Assembly (NCBI RefSeq): GCF_040518285.1
Contig: NZ_CP155449.1
Coordinates: 3,410,001-3,474,000 of the forward strand
Reading direction: 5' to 3'
Length of the DNA stretch: 64,000 bases
Origin: Knoellia sp. S7-12
GTDB lineage: Bacteria; Actinomycetota; Actinomycetes; Actinomycetales; Dermatophilaceae
This document shows, piece after piece, positions 41,923-53,136 of the stretch. Positions within the stretch are counted from its first letter, which is position 1, and every line of letters begins with the position of its first letter. Made by a program: the position numbers and the translations under genes. The notes below the pieces were generated by a model. It was not told where the DNA came from, searched no databases, and worked only from the letters and a program-made list of their open reading frames with translations.

Positions 41923-44478
41923 CTACTCGGCGGTGACGGCCCTGAGGATGTCGAGCTTCGAGGCCCGCCAACCCGGCCACCACGCCGCGAGGATCCCGAC
42001 CAGACCTGCCAGGCCGACGAAGAGCGCGAGCTGCGGCCACGGGATGGACAGGACGTCGATGCCGTCGTCGCTCAGTGAGCGCTGCAGTGCGATCCCGAAG
42101 ACCACGCCCAGACCGATGCCCAGCGCGGCGCCGAGCAGAGCGATGACGATCGACTCGAGCCGGAGCATCCGCTTGAGCTGACGGCGACTCAGGCCCACGG
42201 CCCGCAACAGTCCGATCTCTCGGGTGCGCTCGATCACCGACAGCGCGAGGGTGTTGATGATGCCGAGGATCGCGATGATGACGGCCAGCCCGAGCAGCGC
42301 ATAGATCAGGTAGAGCATCTGGTTGATCTGGCTGCGCTGCTCGTCCGCGAACTCGGCCTGATCCTTCACCGAGACGATGGGCAGGTCGGCGACCTTGGCC
42401 TCGAGCGCAGCTCCGACCCGCTCCCGTGAGGCTCCGGGCTCTATCCCGACGAACGCGAAGTTGTCGGTCTGCGCGGAGCCCAACGACTTCAGACTGTCCA
42501 GCGTCACGAGATAGTCGGTCCCGACGAAGGATGACTTCTCGAAGACGCTCGTCACGGTGAACGGGACAGTCGTCGTCCCGCGCACCAGCGTGACGGTGTC
42601 TCCCAGCGCCTGGGTGCCCGCCGCAATGACGTCGGTCGAGACCGCCAACGACCCGGCCTTCAGGTCCCCGAGGTTGCCCTCCACGACCCTGAGGCCGAGT
42701 ACGGATCCGAGCTGTCGCGCCTCCCCGGCCATGACGGTCTCCTCGGAGCCGTCGACCTTGGGTCGATCGAACCGGAAGGACGCCACATCCGCAACGCCCG
42801 GCACGGATCGCATCTCCTGCGCGATGGCCGGCGAGAAGGGAATCCCCACCGCGCTCGAGACGACGAAGTCGGACACGAACTCAGCCTCGATGGCCTTGTC
42901 GATGCTCGCCTTCGCGCTGGCTCCGAAGACCGCCATCATCGACACGAGGGTCACGCCGATCATCAGCGCGGAGGCCGTGGCCGCTGTGCGCCGCGGGTTG
43001 CGTTGCGCGTTCTGCTGCGCCATGAGGCCGACGGCGCCGAACACCTGGCGATAGATCCAGCCGATACCGGCGATGACCGGTCGCCCGACGAGCGGGCTGA
43101 TGAGGGCGACCCCGAGGACGACCCCGAGGATGCCGACGCCGACCCAGTAGGTCGGGCGTGGAACATCGACGAACAGTCCCGTGACGAGGAGTGCCGCGCC
43201 CACGATCGTGAGCAGACCACCCACGAGGATGCGCCCGCGCATGCCGCTCTCCGCGAGCACGGCGTCATCGCGCATCGCCGCGACCGGCGGAACCTTGCCC
43301 GCCTTGCGAGCCGGAAGGTATGCCGCGACGAGAGTCACGAGGAGACCGACGACGAGCGAGACCACCACCGTGCGCGGGGTGATGATGAGCGACTGCCCGC
43401 TGAGGTCCAGCCCGAACCGACCGAAGAGGACGCGGATGCCCATGGCGATCACGATGCCGAGCCCCAGACCGATGATCGATCCAATGAGCCCGATGACCAT
43501 CGCCTCGAAGAGGACCGATCGCGCCACCTGACGTCGGGTCGACCCCAACGCCCGGAACAGCGCGAGCTCACGAGAGCGCTGGGCGACGAGGATGCTGAAC
43601 GTGTTGACGATGAGGAAGGAGCCGACGACCAGCGCCACCCCGGCAAAGATCAGCAGGAACGTCGTGATGAAACCGAGCGCCTCCTGGATGTCACTCGCGG
43701 CTGCCTTGGCGGCTGCCTTGGCGGCCGCGTCGCCGGTGACTGCCTCGACGCCCTCGGGGAGCTTGGGCGCCACGGCATCGCGCAGCTGCTCCTGGCTGGT
43801 GCCGGGCGCTGCCGTCACCCAGATGTCGGTGTAGGCGTCCTTGCCCTCCATGAAGAGGGAGCGGGCCTGCGCCGTGTCGAAGATGGACAGGCTCGCACCG
43901 GCAAGCCCGCCGTCCATCGTTGCGATGCCGACGAGCCTGGCCCGGATTCTCGGCTCGGTGCCCGAGCTGACGATGTTGACCTGCTCGCCGATGAGGTAGC
44001 CCGCCTTGTCCGCGGTCTTGTCGTCGAGGACGACCTCGGCCGGTCCCTTGGGCCAGCGGCCGGCATCGAGCGTCAGCGGCTCCAGCCCCTTGGCAGCCGG
44101 TCCACCGGTGTGGTTGAGCCCGAGCCCCGGCGGGCCGAAGCCGCCGATGAGCTTGCCGTTCTTCCCCACGACGAAAGTGCCGAAGTTCGTGATGTTGCCG
44201 TCGACCCGGGCGGCACCCTCGACGCCCGCGAGCTCCTTCACGAGCGGTCCCGGGAGCGTTGCGGTCGAGGGTTGCTGCTCGATGTCTGCATCCCCGGCCA
44301 CCGGACGCACGACGACGTCACCGACCGAGCCGTTCATGATCGAGTCGAAACTCTTGCCGAGGGTGTCGGTGAAGACGAAGGACCCGGCGACGAAGGCGAC
44401 GCCGAGGATGATCGCGAAGGCGCTCATGAACAGCCGCAGCTTGCGGGCCATGAGGCTCTTCCAACTGGCACGGAGCAT
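41923..44478 (-). CDS. ABC transporter permease, two FtsX domains (MacB-like)
   Basis: This is an 851-residue permease. An N-terminal helix (LRLFMSAFAIILGVAFVAGSFVF), a large MacB-type extracytoplasmic domain (about 50-265), a three-helix FtsX core, a helix pair near 410-470, a second MacB-like domain, and a final three-helix FtsX core (LGLAVIIAILGIINTLALSVIERTREIGLLRAVGLSRRQLKRML) are visible. It is encoded 2 bp after its ATPase. Such exporters move lipids, lipoproteins or antimicrobial peptides out of the membrane. Confidence 0.94.
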   Translation of the reverse strand: MLRASWKSLMARKLRLFMSAFAIILGVAFVAGSFVFTDTLGKSFDSIMNGSVGDVVVRPVAGDADIEQQPSTATLPGPLVKELAGVEGAARVDGNITNFGTFVVGKNGKLIGGFGPPGLGLNHTGGPAAKGLEPLTLDAGRWPKGPAEVVLDDKTADKAGYLIGEQVNIVSSGTEPRIRARLVGIATMDGGLAGASLSIFDTAQARSLFMEGKDAYTDIWVTAAPGTSQEQLRDAVAPKLPEGVEAVTGDAAAKAAAKAAASDIQEALGFITTFLLIFAGVALVVGSFLIVNTFSILVAQRSRELALFRALGSTRRQVARSVLFEAMVIGLIGSIIGLGLGIVIAMGIRVLFGRFGLDLSGQSLIITPRTVVVSLVVGLLVTLVAAYLPARKAGKVPPVAAMRDDAVLAESGMRGRILVGGLLTIVGAALLVTGLFVDVPRPTYWVGVGILGVVLGVALISPLVGRPVIAGIGWIYRQVFGAVGLMAQQNAQRNPRRTAATASALMIGVTLVSMMAVFGASAKASIDKAIEAEFVSDFVVSSAVGIPFSPAIAQEMRSVPGVADVASFRFDRPKVDGSEETVMAGEARQLGSVLGLRVVEGNLGDLKAGSLAVSTDVIAAGTQALGDTVTLVRGTTTVPFTVTSVFEKSSFVGTDYLVTLDSLKSLGSAQTDNFAFVGIEPGASRERVGAALEAKVADLPIVSVKDQAEFADEQRSQINQMLYLIYALLGLAVIIAILGIINTLALSVIERTREIGLLRAVGLSRRQLKRMLRLESIVIALLGAALGIGLGVVFGIALQRSLSDDGIDVLSIPWPQLALFVGLAGLVGILAAWWPGWRASKLDILRAVTAE

Positions 44479-44480
44479 GG

Positions 44481-45263
44481 TCAGCCCGCCACGAACGAGT
44501 CGATGTTCTTCATCGTCTCGAGGATGAGCTCGGGCGTTGGCTCACGCAGCTCGGTGACGATCTTGCCGTCGGCGAGGAAGACCACGCGGTCGGTGCAGCT
44601 GGCTGCACCCGGGTCGTGGGTGACCATGACGATCGTCTGTCCGAACTCGTCGACGGAGCGACGCAGGAATCCGAGCACCTCGGCGCCCGAGGTCGAGTCA
44701 AGGTTGCCGGTGGGCTCATCGGCGAAGATGATCTCGGGCCGACTCACGAGTGCCCGGGCGCAGGCCACACGCTGCTGCTGACCACCCGAGAGCTCACCGG
44801 GCCGGTGACCCAACCGGTCGGCGAGCCCGATCGTCGAGATCACTTGGTCGAACCAGGCACGGTCCGGCTTGCGCCCGGCGATCGACAGCGGCAGGAGGAT
44901 GTTCTCCTCCGCGCTGAGCGTCGGGATGAGGTTGAACGACTGGAAGACGAAACCGATGTGGTCGCGCCGGACCTTGGTCAGGTCCTTCTCCTTGAGTGCG
45001 GTGAGCTCGATGTCGCCGAGGTGCACCGAACCGCGTGTCACCGAGTCCAGCCCGGCCGCACAGTGCATGAGGGTGGATTTGCCGGAGCCGGACGGGCCCA
45101 TGATCGCAGTGAACTCGCGACGGTTGAGGTCGAGGCTCACACCTTTGAGGGCTGTGACGGCGGTGTCGCCGGAGCCATAGGTCTTGACGAGGTCGGTGAC
45201 ACGAGCGGCAGCCCGAGCCGGAGCGGTGATGTCGCGGCGTTCGGGAGCGAGGTCAGTGGTCAT
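44481..45263 (-). CDS. ABC transporter ATPase (LolD/MacB type)
   Basis: This is 260 residues with Walker [12 protein letters not shown] loop [21 protein letters not shown], signature [15 protein letters not shown], Walker [14 protein letters not shown] and His switch VMVTHD. The DEPTGNLDS and INLIPTL-like wording places it with LolD/MacB/FtsE ATPases. ATG 45263 is used; the frame extends to 45368 without support. It pairs with the FtsX-type permease downstream. Confidence 0.95.
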   Translation of the reverse strand: MTTDLAPERRDITAPARAAARVTDLVKTYGSGDTAVTALKGVSLDLNRREFTAIMGPSGSGKSTLMHCAAGLDSVTRGSVHLGDIELTALKEKDLTKVRRDHIGFVFQSFNLIPTLSAEENILLPLSIAGRKPDRAWFDQVISTIGLADRLGHRPGELSGGQQQRVACARALVSRPEIIFADEPTGNLDSTSGAEVLGFLRRSVDEFGQTIVMVTHDPGAASCTDRVVFLADGKIVTELREPTPELILETMKNIDSFVAG

Positions 45264-45383
45264 GGTGATCACGCTAGGTGGGCGAACGGCATACGCGCTG
45301 TGGGTTTTTCCACCCAGCCGACCCTGAGATGTCCCCGGGCACTCAGGGTCCCGGGTCACCGTCCGCACTGGTGCCCGACATCG

Positions 45384-46697
45384 TCAAGCTGAATCGGTCA
45401 TGGTCGCGGTTCGTGACCCTTCGACCCCCAGCCACCGCACCGGGTCGTCGATGACGCGCTGGAGCTGCAGGTAGGCCGCACCCAAGGCAGCCGGCGCCGG
45501 GTGCGGCTCGGCGGCCCGAACCGTGGGTGGTGCCCACGCGGACGACAGGACCCGCTGGTGCAGGGTCTCCTCGACTTGGGGCCGGACGAGCTCAGCGACC
45601 TCTCGCAGATCTCCGCCGAGGACGACCACGGGGACATCGACGACGTTGATGACCGCCGAGAGCGCGTGACCAAGGGCCCATGCGGCGCTCTCGACTGCGG
45701 ACACCGCCAGCGCATCACCGTCGCGGGCGCGCGCAGCGAGTTCGGCGGCGGTGGCGTCCGGAGACAGACCGGCGGCGGCAAGCAGGGCGCGCGTGCCGGC
45801 ATACAACTCAAGACACCCGGTCGACCCACAGACGCACGAGGGACCGTGAGGGTCCACGCTCACGTGGCCGATCTCGCCGGCCCAGCCGTGACGACCGGGG
45901 AGCGGCTGGCCGTCGATGACGATGGCCCCACCGATGCCGATCTCGCCGGAGAGGTGGATGAAGTCGATCAGGCCGCTGGAGTGTCCCGGCCGGTCGAGGC
46001 TCACGGCTGCGGCAGCGAGTTCGGCCTCGTTGCCCACGGTGAGTGGTCCCGCGCCGAGCGATTGTGTGTCGAGGTAGTCGCAGAGGGTGACGTCGGACCA
46101 GTCGAGGTTGGGCGCGCGCAGCAGCAACCCGTCGTCACTGGTGACGATGCCGGGGACGGCAAGGCCAGAACCCACGATGCGCAGCCCGGTGGGAGCGGCC
46201 TTCAGTGCCTCTGAGCCGAGGGACCTCAGACGCGAAAGCACCTCTGCCGGAACGGATTTCGTGAAGTCGCCCGTCTCGATACGTTCGACGAGGACCTCTC
46301 CCGAGAGGTCGACGACCAGGGCTGCGAGGTGTCCGACGTTGACCTGCAGTCCGAGTGCCGCAAGGTGCCCGGCCCGAGCTGCGAGTGGCGTGCCGGGACG
46401 CCCTCGGCGGACACCTGACCGTTCACCCGCGCCGTGGGACGTGGCTTCCTGTTCCGCGAGCACCCCACCGTTGAGCAGATCGTCGACGAGACGCGACGCG
46501 GTCGCACGGGTCACCCCCATCGCTGTGGCCACGTCGGATCGCGTGGGTGGCATCTCGGCGGCAAGGACGGTGGCCACGACCCGCGCAAGGTTGGCGGCCC
46601 GGACTCCCGCCAGGGCCACGGACGCTGGACCGGCAGCAGCGTTGCGGCGGGCAGGAAGGGATGTCGGCACCTCTTGACAGTAGCGCGAACCACTCAT
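45384..46697 (-). CDS. ROK-family repressor (XylR-like)
   Basis: This is a 437-residue ROK regulator: an N-terminal winged helix ([29 protein letters not shown]) and a sugar-kinase-like domain with [26 protein letters not shown] and the zinc-site motif [15 protein letters not shown]. Divergent from xylose isomerase, so very probably a xylose-responsive repressor. ATG 46697 is used; no ribosome site is visible, and the operator touches this start codon. GTG 46670 is an alternative start. Confidence 0.88.
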   Translation of the reverse strand: MSGSRYCQEVPTSLPARRNAAAGPASVALAGVRAANLARVVATVLAAEMPPTRSDVATAMGVTRATASRLVDDLLNGGVLAEQEATSHGAGERSGVRRGRPGTPLAARAGHLAALGLQVNVGHLAALVVDLSGEVLVERIETGDFTKSVPAEVLSRLRSLGSEALKAAPTGLRIVGSGLAVPGIVTSDDGLLLRAPNLDWSDVTLCDYLDTQSLGAGPLTVGNEAELAAAAVSLDRPGHSSGLIDFIHLSGEIGIGGAIVIDGQPLPGRHGWAGEIGHVSVDPHGPSCVCGSTGCLELYAGTRALLAAAGLSPDATAAELAARARDGDALAVSAVESAAWALGHALSAVINVVDVPVVVLGGDLREVAELVRPQVEETLHQRVLSSAWAPPTVRAAEPHPAPAALGAAYLQLQRVIDDPVRWLGVEGSRTATMTDSA

Positions 46698-46719
46698 TAG
46701 TTTTGCTACAAAACACTAA
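46697..46719. promoter_or_regulatory. Probable ROK operator in the xylA divergent promoter
   Basis: TTAGTTTTG-CTA-CAAAACACTAA is an imperfect inverted repeat in the 32-bp gap between the ROK gene and xylA, ending at the xylA ribosome site. The AT-rich core in a GC-rich region and the position favour repression of both genes. Confidence 0.6.
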
Positions 46720-46729
46720 GGAGTCCCCC

Positions 46730-47923
46730 ATGACAACGACGTCATCCACCTCCACCCCGACCCCCGAGGACAAGTTCTCGTTCGGCCTCTGGACGGTGGG
46801 CTGGACCGGCATCGACCCCTTCGGGTCCGCCTCCCGCCCGGCCCTCGAGCCGTGGGACTACGTCAAGGAGCTCGCTGAGCTCGGCGTCTGGGGCATCACG
46901 TTCCACGACAACGACGTCTTCCCGTTCGACGCCGACGAGAAGACTCGCAACGAGCGCGTTGGCCGCCTCGCGCAGGCCACCCAGGACGCCGGTCTCGTCA
47001 TCGAGATGGTCACGACGAACACCTTCAGCCACCCCGTCTTCAAGGACGGCGGACTCACGAGCAACGACCGCGGAGTGCGGCGCTTCGGGCTGCGCAAGGT
47101 GCTCGGCGCGGTCGACATCGCCGCCGAGCTCGGCGCCGACACCTTCGTCATGTGGGGCGGTCGCGAGGGCAGCGAGTACGACGGCAGCAAGGATCTCCAC
47201 GCCGCATTCGACCGCTACAGGGAGGGCCTCGACACCGTCGCCGGCTACATCAAGGACAAGGGTTACGGCCTCAAGATCGCGCTCGAGCCCAAGCCCAACG
47301 AGCCTCGCGGTGACATCCTCCTGCCGACCGTCGGCCACGCTCTCGCGATGATCGCGGAGCTCGAGCACGGTGACATCGTCGGCCTGAACCCCGAGACCGG
47401 TCATGAGCAGATGGCCAACCTCAACTACACCCACCAGCTGGCGCAGGCCCTGTGGAGCGGCAAGCTCTTCCACATCGACCTCAACGGTCAGCGAGGGTTG
47501 AAGTACGACCAGGACCTCGTCTTCGGTCACGGCGATCTCATGTCGGCCTTCTTCACCGTCGACCTCATCGAGAACGGCTTCCCGGGCGTCCCGGACGGAC
47601 CGCGCTACACCGGACCCCGTCACTTCGACTACAAGCCGTCGCGCACTGAGCACATGGACGGGGTGTGGGAGTCGGCCAAGGCGTGCATGTCGTCCTACCT
47701 GCTCCTGGCCCAGAAGGCGAAGGCGTTCCGCGCCGACGCGCGCGTTCAGGAAGCCATGGCGTATGCCGGTGTGCTCGACCTCGCGCAGCCCACTCTTGAC
47801 CCTGGCGAGACGATCGAGCAGTTCCTCGCGACCGATGACGGCTTCGACGCGGAGAAGGCGGCCGAGCGTGACTTCGGCTTCGTCCGGCTCAACCAGCTCG
47901 CGGTCGAACACCTCATCGGCTGA
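46730..47923 (+). CDS. xylA: Xylose isomerase
   Basis: This is 397 residues of the actinobacterial class I xylose isomerase: [32 protein letters not shown] with the catalytic His-Asp, [30 protein letters not shown] with the metal-binding Glu, [16 protein letters not shown], and [23 protein letters not shown] with further metal ligands. It converts xylose to xylulose (or glucose to fructose). ATG 46730 follows CTAAGGAG. No xylulokinase is adjacent. Confidence 0.97.
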   Translation: MTTTSSTSTPTPEDKFSFGLWTVGWTGIDPFGSASRPALEPWDYVKELAELGVWGITFHDNDVFPFDADEKTRNERVGRLAQATQDAGLVIEMVTTNTFSHPVFKDGGLTSNDRGVRRFGLRKVLGAVDIAAELGADTFVMWGGREGSEYDGSKDLHAAFDRYREGLDTVAGYIKDKGYGLKIALEPKPNEPRGDILLPTVGHALAMIAELEHGDIVGLNPETGHEQMANLNYTHQLAQALWSGKLFHIDLNGQRGLKYDQDLVFGHGDLMSAFFTVDLIENGFPGVPDGPRYTGPRHFDYKPSRTEHMDGVWESAKACMSSYLLLAQKAKAFRADARVQEAMAYAGVLDLAQPTLDPGETIEQFLATDDGFDAEKAAERDFGFVRLNQLAVEHLIG

Positions 47924-47941
47924 GCGAAGCACTCCTCCCAA

Positions 47942-48002
47942 CCGGCATACGAAAGGGCGGCCCACCTCATGGGTGGACCGCCCTTCGTCTGGCGTATGCC
48001 GG
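47942..48002. terminator. Bidirectional terminator with inverted GGCATAC pair
   Basis: A long stem runs from CCGGCATACGAAAGGGCGGC to its complement ending GCGTATGCCGG at 48002, with a CCCACC-TCAT-GGGTGG tip and small bulges. It lies between convergent xylA and groEL. The base of the stem is GGCATACG paired with CGTATGCC. Confidence 0.85.
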
Positions 48003-48028
48003 TGTTCGGCTGCGCTCTGATCAGGAGA

Positions 48029-49741
<1,713 letters not shown>

Positions 49742-49782
49742 TCATGTCTGTGCGCGTGCCGACCCTCACCAGACTGGCCAGA

Positions 49783-49809
49783 TTGTCACTCTCATGCTGA
49801 GAGTGCCAA
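49783..49809. promoter_or_regulatory. CIRCE element 1 (HrcA site)
   Basis: TTGTCACTC-N9-GAGTGCCAA matches the CIRCE consensus TTAGCACTC-N9-GAGTGCTAA, upstream of groEL. Confidence 0.85.
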
Positions 49810-49817
49810 CGCCATTA

Positions 49818-49844
49818 TTGGCACTCTCGGGTGGAGAGTGCAAA
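49818..49844. promoter_or_regulatory. CIRCE element 2 (HrcA site)
   Basis: TTGGCACTC-N9-GAGTGCAAA is a second CIRCE 8 bp beyond the first. Tandem CIRCE sites give tight HrcA control of groEL in several actinobacteria. The remaining bases of 49667-49966 hold no gene. Confidence 0.85.
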
Positions 49845-49966
49845 CGACGTCGGTATGCCGGTCAGTCAGATTTCGCACCTGCCTCACCTCCGCGCCACAG
49901 CGATGCGTCCGCGCCGTTGGCCGAGTGGACGGCCATCGGCACGGACGCCATCGTCCAGAGGTGGAG

Positions 49967-50565
49967 TCAGCGCCTGGTGACGCGGGTGATGACGCCGGGC
50001 ATCCCATCGACGGAGATGCCGGCCACCGTGCCCGTGAACATCGCGGGACGCGCCTCCGTGGACTCGACGACCCTGGACCCATCCTCCGACTCCCAGCGGT
50101 CGGTGCGACGGGTCAGCTGACCGGCTCCAGCACATCGATGTCCACGGTCATGAGCGCGGGCGTGCTCTCGCCACCGGCGGACCACGCCCCCTCGATGGAA
50201 GCGTCAGCCGAGCCGACGGTGAGCTTGCGGTCACCGGAAACGGTGCCGCCCTCCTCGCCCAGGATGTAGGTCCGCCGCAGCGACGTGCACAGGCCCGACT
50301 CCGGGGTCGCCCCCTCAGGACACTGGAAGTCCTCGGCGCCCATGAAGGTGATGTCGGGGGTGACGGCATTGTCTTAGATCGCGAGGAAGGTCGTGTGGTG
50401 GTTGCCCGGGGCTCCCGCGAGCGCGCCCGCCTTCTCCCAGGAGCCCTCGACATAGGTGCTGACCTCAGGCGCACTCGGCCCAGCGGCGTGAGCGGGCACA
50501 GCAAGAGCCGCGAAAGAAGCGGCGGCAAAACCAGCAGCGACGATGGTGCGGATCGAACAAGACAT
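49967..50565 (-). pseudogene. Secreted-protein gene broken by a nonsense codon and a frameshift
   Basis: ATG 50565 begins a clear signal peptide (IVAAGFAAASFAALAVPAHA). The mature sequence runs 63 codons to TAA at 50374-50376, and the same frame then continues directly with NAVTPDITFMGAEDFQCPEG through a Cys-containing domain to TGA at 50113. A one-base shift there opens a further plausible stretch ([18 protein letters not shown] ... VITRVTRR) to 49967. An intact ancestor of about 195 residues is likely. I recognise no family. Confidence 0.65.
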
Positions 50566-50696
50566 GCATGTCCCCCATTTCGGCCAGTGGCCGACCTTGG
50601 TGTGAGCCGCCCCCACGGTGGCTCTGACCATCACTACGTGACAGCGGCCCGAAAGGTTGCGGAGCCATACCGCTCATTCTCGCGAGGGACGAGAAG

Positions 50697-51668
50697 TCAG
50701 GGTCGCTCGATGCCGCGCTCGTCCAGGATCGACTCGAGCAGGGTCGGCTTGGCTGGCATGATCCCGTCGGCTCCAGTGTCGATGATCCGGTTGTAGGTCG
50801 GGGCGTCATCTGGTGCCGAACCCGAGAACCAGACGTGCACGGCATACCCATCGCGGTGAGCACGCGCGACGAATTCCGGTGTCGCGACGGGAATCCCCGC
50901 AAAAGTGACCGGCACCTGGAACGCGACCACGCCAGCGGGCGGTTTCACCCCGCCGAGGAAGTAGTTGATCATCGCGTCGCGCCCGGCCGACATCGGCACC
51001 TGCGGCGCGCGGGAGTGGAAGTCCGCGAGCGCGGTGTCGTTGAACGAGCCGACGATGAGGTCGGTGCGGCCGTTCTTGTTGAGGAGCTGAGCGAGCAGGG
51101 TGCCGGTGCGGATGAAGGAGGCGGTGTCGGCGTCGCTCGTCCCCTTGATCTCGATGTTGATCGGCGTCGCCGGGAACGCCTTGAGCACCTCGCGCAGCGT
51201 CGGGACCATGAAGTCCTTGGGCTTGAAGCCCTCGACCCTGGGGCGGCCGAATCGCGCTCCGCGCAGGGGATATGCGCTCGGGTCGAGTCCGTGGACTGCG
51301 CTGCGTCCCGGGACGAACCAGTGGGCCGCGTCGAGTTCCTTGACCTCATCGAGGGTCTTGTCGAGGACCCGCCCGGTGCCGTTGGTGGTCTCGTCGACCG
51401 TCGCGTTGTGCATGACGACGAGCTCGCCGTCGGCGGTCGACTGGACGTCGAGCTCGATCATGTCGGAGCCGAGGGCGACTGCGCGCCTGAACGCGTACAT
51501 CGTGTTCATCGGCGCCTCGTCCTCTCCGCCGGAGTGCGCCATGTTGAGGACGCGCTGCTCGAGCCACGGGTTCTGGGGCGGCTCAGCCGCGACGGCCGGG
51601 GCGAGCCCGACACCGAGGGTGAGCGTGGCGGCGGACAGGAGGACAGGGAGCAGGCGGCGTCGGCGCAT
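50697..51668 (-). CDS. Secreted glycerophosphodiester phosphodiesterase
   Basis: This is 323 residues with a signal peptide (LLPVLLSAATLTLGVGLAPAVAA) and a GDPD TIM barrel: NMAHSGGEDEAPMNTMYAFRRAV, LGSDMIELDVQSTADGELVVMHNATVDETTNG with the catalytic His/Glu/Asp residues, INIEIKG, and WFSGSAPDDAPTYNRIIDTGADGIM at the end. HRGG of typical GDPDs is HSGG here. It hydrolyses glycerophosphodiesters outside the cell, releasing glycerol-3-phosphate. ATG 51668 is used; GTG 51677 is an alternative. Confidence 0.92.
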   Translation of the reverse strand: MRRRRLLPVLLSAATLTLGVGLAPAVAAEPPQNPWLEQRVLNMAHSGGEDEAPMNTMYAFRRAVALGSDMIELDVQSTADGELVVMHNATVDETTNGTGRVLDKTLDEVKELDAAHWFVPGRSAVHGLDPSAYPLRGARFGRPRVEGFKPKDFMVPTLREVLKAFPATPINIEIKGTSDADTASFIRTGTLLAQLLNKNGRTDLIVGSFNDTALADFHSRAPQVPMSAGRDAMINYFLGGVKPPAGVVAFQVPVTFAGIPVATPEFVARAHRDGYAVHVWFSGSAPDDAPTYNRIIDTGADGIMPAKPTLLESILDERGIERP

Positions 51669-51678
51669 GCTCGGCACG

Positions 51679-52386
51679 TTATCCCCCGGAACCGGCCCCT
51701 GGGTTCCTGTCAGATGAACGTTCCTCACCGACGGCCTTGCCACCAGCGACCCGGGACCGGCGCTCGTCCTGCTCGCGTCGGCGCGTGACCTCGTGCCGCG
51801 CGATGCCGATGGCGAGCAGCACTGGCCAGACGTACTTCGCCTTGTCGAGGACTGCGCGCAACCAGCCCGGTGCCTCCCAGTCCGGCCACGGGATCGCCGG
51901 CAGGTCGATCGAGGGCCAGGGGACGGAGGGGAGGTCGACGTCCGGGACAGGGAGGCCGGGCAGGTCCCAGTCGGGCAGCCACGAGAGGAGGAGCCCGATC
52001 CCCAGCAGCGGGATGAGCACCCTGGCAAGGGCTGCCGTGGTGTGCAGGATCAGGTGGCGGCCCGGGTGGGCACGGATCCGCTCCTCCCGACGGGCGGCCG
52101 CTGACCCCGCCTCCGGCACGAGGTCGATCTCGACGGCGTCGACCACGAGCGTGGCCCGCTTCACCCCGGTCAGACCGGAGCGGATCTGGATCTCTCCGCG
52201 GGCACCGGGCACCGTGGTGCGGGCCACATCGGTGGGCTTGAGGGTGACCCGGTCATCCATGGACTTGTGGGTCGCGACCTCGTCGCCGTTGCAGGACCAC
52301 TCGTACTGCCGACTCATCCCCGTGTCGGCGACCTCCACGCGGTGGTCGCGACCGGCATACCTGAGTTCGAAGTTTTGCCCCGCCAT
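51679..52386 (-). CDS. Unknown membrane protein with Trp-Pro-Asp repeats
   Basis: This is 235 residues. The N-terminal half has beta-rich segments (FELRYAGRDHRVEVADTGMSRQYEWSCNG, VVDAVEIDLVPEAG). One helix (ALARVLIPLLGIGLLLSWL) is followed by a striking run of short units rich in Trp, Pro and Asp (PDWDLPGLPVPDVDLPSVPW, PSIDLPAIPWPDWEAP) and a basic tail. I recognise no family. ATG 52386 is the natural start. It lies 10 bp upstream of the GDPD gene and may share its transcript. Confidence 0.6.
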   Translation of the reverse strand: MAGQNFELRYAGRDHRVEVADTGMSRQYEWSCNGDEVATHKSMDDRVTLKPTDVARTTVPGARGEIQIRSGLTGVKRATLVVDAVEIDLVPEAGSAAARREERIRAHPGRHLILHTTAALARVLIPLLGIGLLLSWLPDWDLPGLPVPDVDLPSVPWPSIDLPAIPWPDWEAPGWLRAVLDKAKYVWPVLLAIGIARHEVTRRREQDERRSRVAGGKAVGEERSSDRNPGAGSGG

Positions 52387-52441
52387 GCATCCACCATCTC
52401 GTGAGAGGCGAGGCCGCCACATCCATCGCTCGGATTGGGCG

Positions 52442-52461
52442 CATCAGACCGAAGTCTGATG
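52442..52461 (-). terminator. Short terminator hairpin after the receiver gene
   Basis: CATCAGAC-CGAA-GTCTGATG is a perfect 8-bp stem with a tetraloop in the 160-bp gap between the receiver-only gene and the Trp-Pro repeat gene. The rest of the gap contains one GGCATAC (52481). Confidence 0.6.
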
Positions 52462-52546
52462 TTGGCCACGCCGCACCCACGGCATACGCCACCGGAGGGC
52501 GCCAGCCCTCGATCCTGCCGCTGTCCTGAATCCCTACCCGGGAACG

Positions 52547-53008
52547 TCAGGAGCTCGGATCTTGCATGGGTCCGGACTGGCCACCGCGTACGACGGCTCG
52601 GATGCCCGAGAGAAGCGTTGCCGGGTTGCCGTCCTTGCTGAGGACGCCTGAGGCACCGGCAGCCAGCGACAGCGCCTCGTGGTCCGGGTCCGTTGAGCTC
52701 GTCAGCACGAGCACCCGGGCAGAGGGGCACGAGCGGACGATGAGTCGGGTGGCGCTCAGACCATCCGTCCCGGGCATGGACAGGTCCATGAGGACGACAT
52801 CCGGTCGGGTCGCCTCCACCAGGGCCACCGCATCGTCCCCATCAGCAGCCTCACCCACCCACTCCATGTCCTGCATGCCGAGGAGCAGGTCGCGGATGGT
52901 GTCGCGGAGCAACTCGTGGTCGTCGACCACCACCACGCGGATCGGCAACCTTGCTGCGTCCTGGGTGGGGGACGCCCAGAACGACTCCGAGGGCATGCTG
53001 GCTGTCAT
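52547..53008 (-). CDS. Receiver-only response regulator
   Basis: This is 153 residues made of a single receiver domain (acidic pocket VDDHE, phospho-acceptor Asp in DVVLMDLSMPGTDG, Thr/Ser in LVLTSSTD, Lys in SGVLSKDGN) with no output domain. The wording (MDLSMPG, SKDGN) resembles NarL-type receivers. It follows the kinase gene by 128 bp, with AAGGGG before ATG 53008. It could act as a phosphate sink or protein-interaction switch for the adjacent kinase. Confidence 0.88.
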   Translation of the reverse strand: MTASMPSESFWASPTQDAARLPIRVVVVDDHELLRDTIRDLLLGMQDMEWVGEAADGDDAVALVEATRPDVVLMDLSMPGTDGLSATRLIVRSCPSARVLVLTSSTDPDHEALSLAAGASGVLSKDGNPATLLSGIRAVVRGGQSGPMQDPSS

Positions 53009-53136
53009 CGGTACCCCTTCTGGAGTCGCTTGCCTCTGATGCGGTTGGGGACCACAGGCTGCCGGCCTTGCCTGAGCCGGAGAAATGCGCGCATTCGCGA
53101 TTGTGTCAGGACGACAATCGAAGCACATCCCCCACG

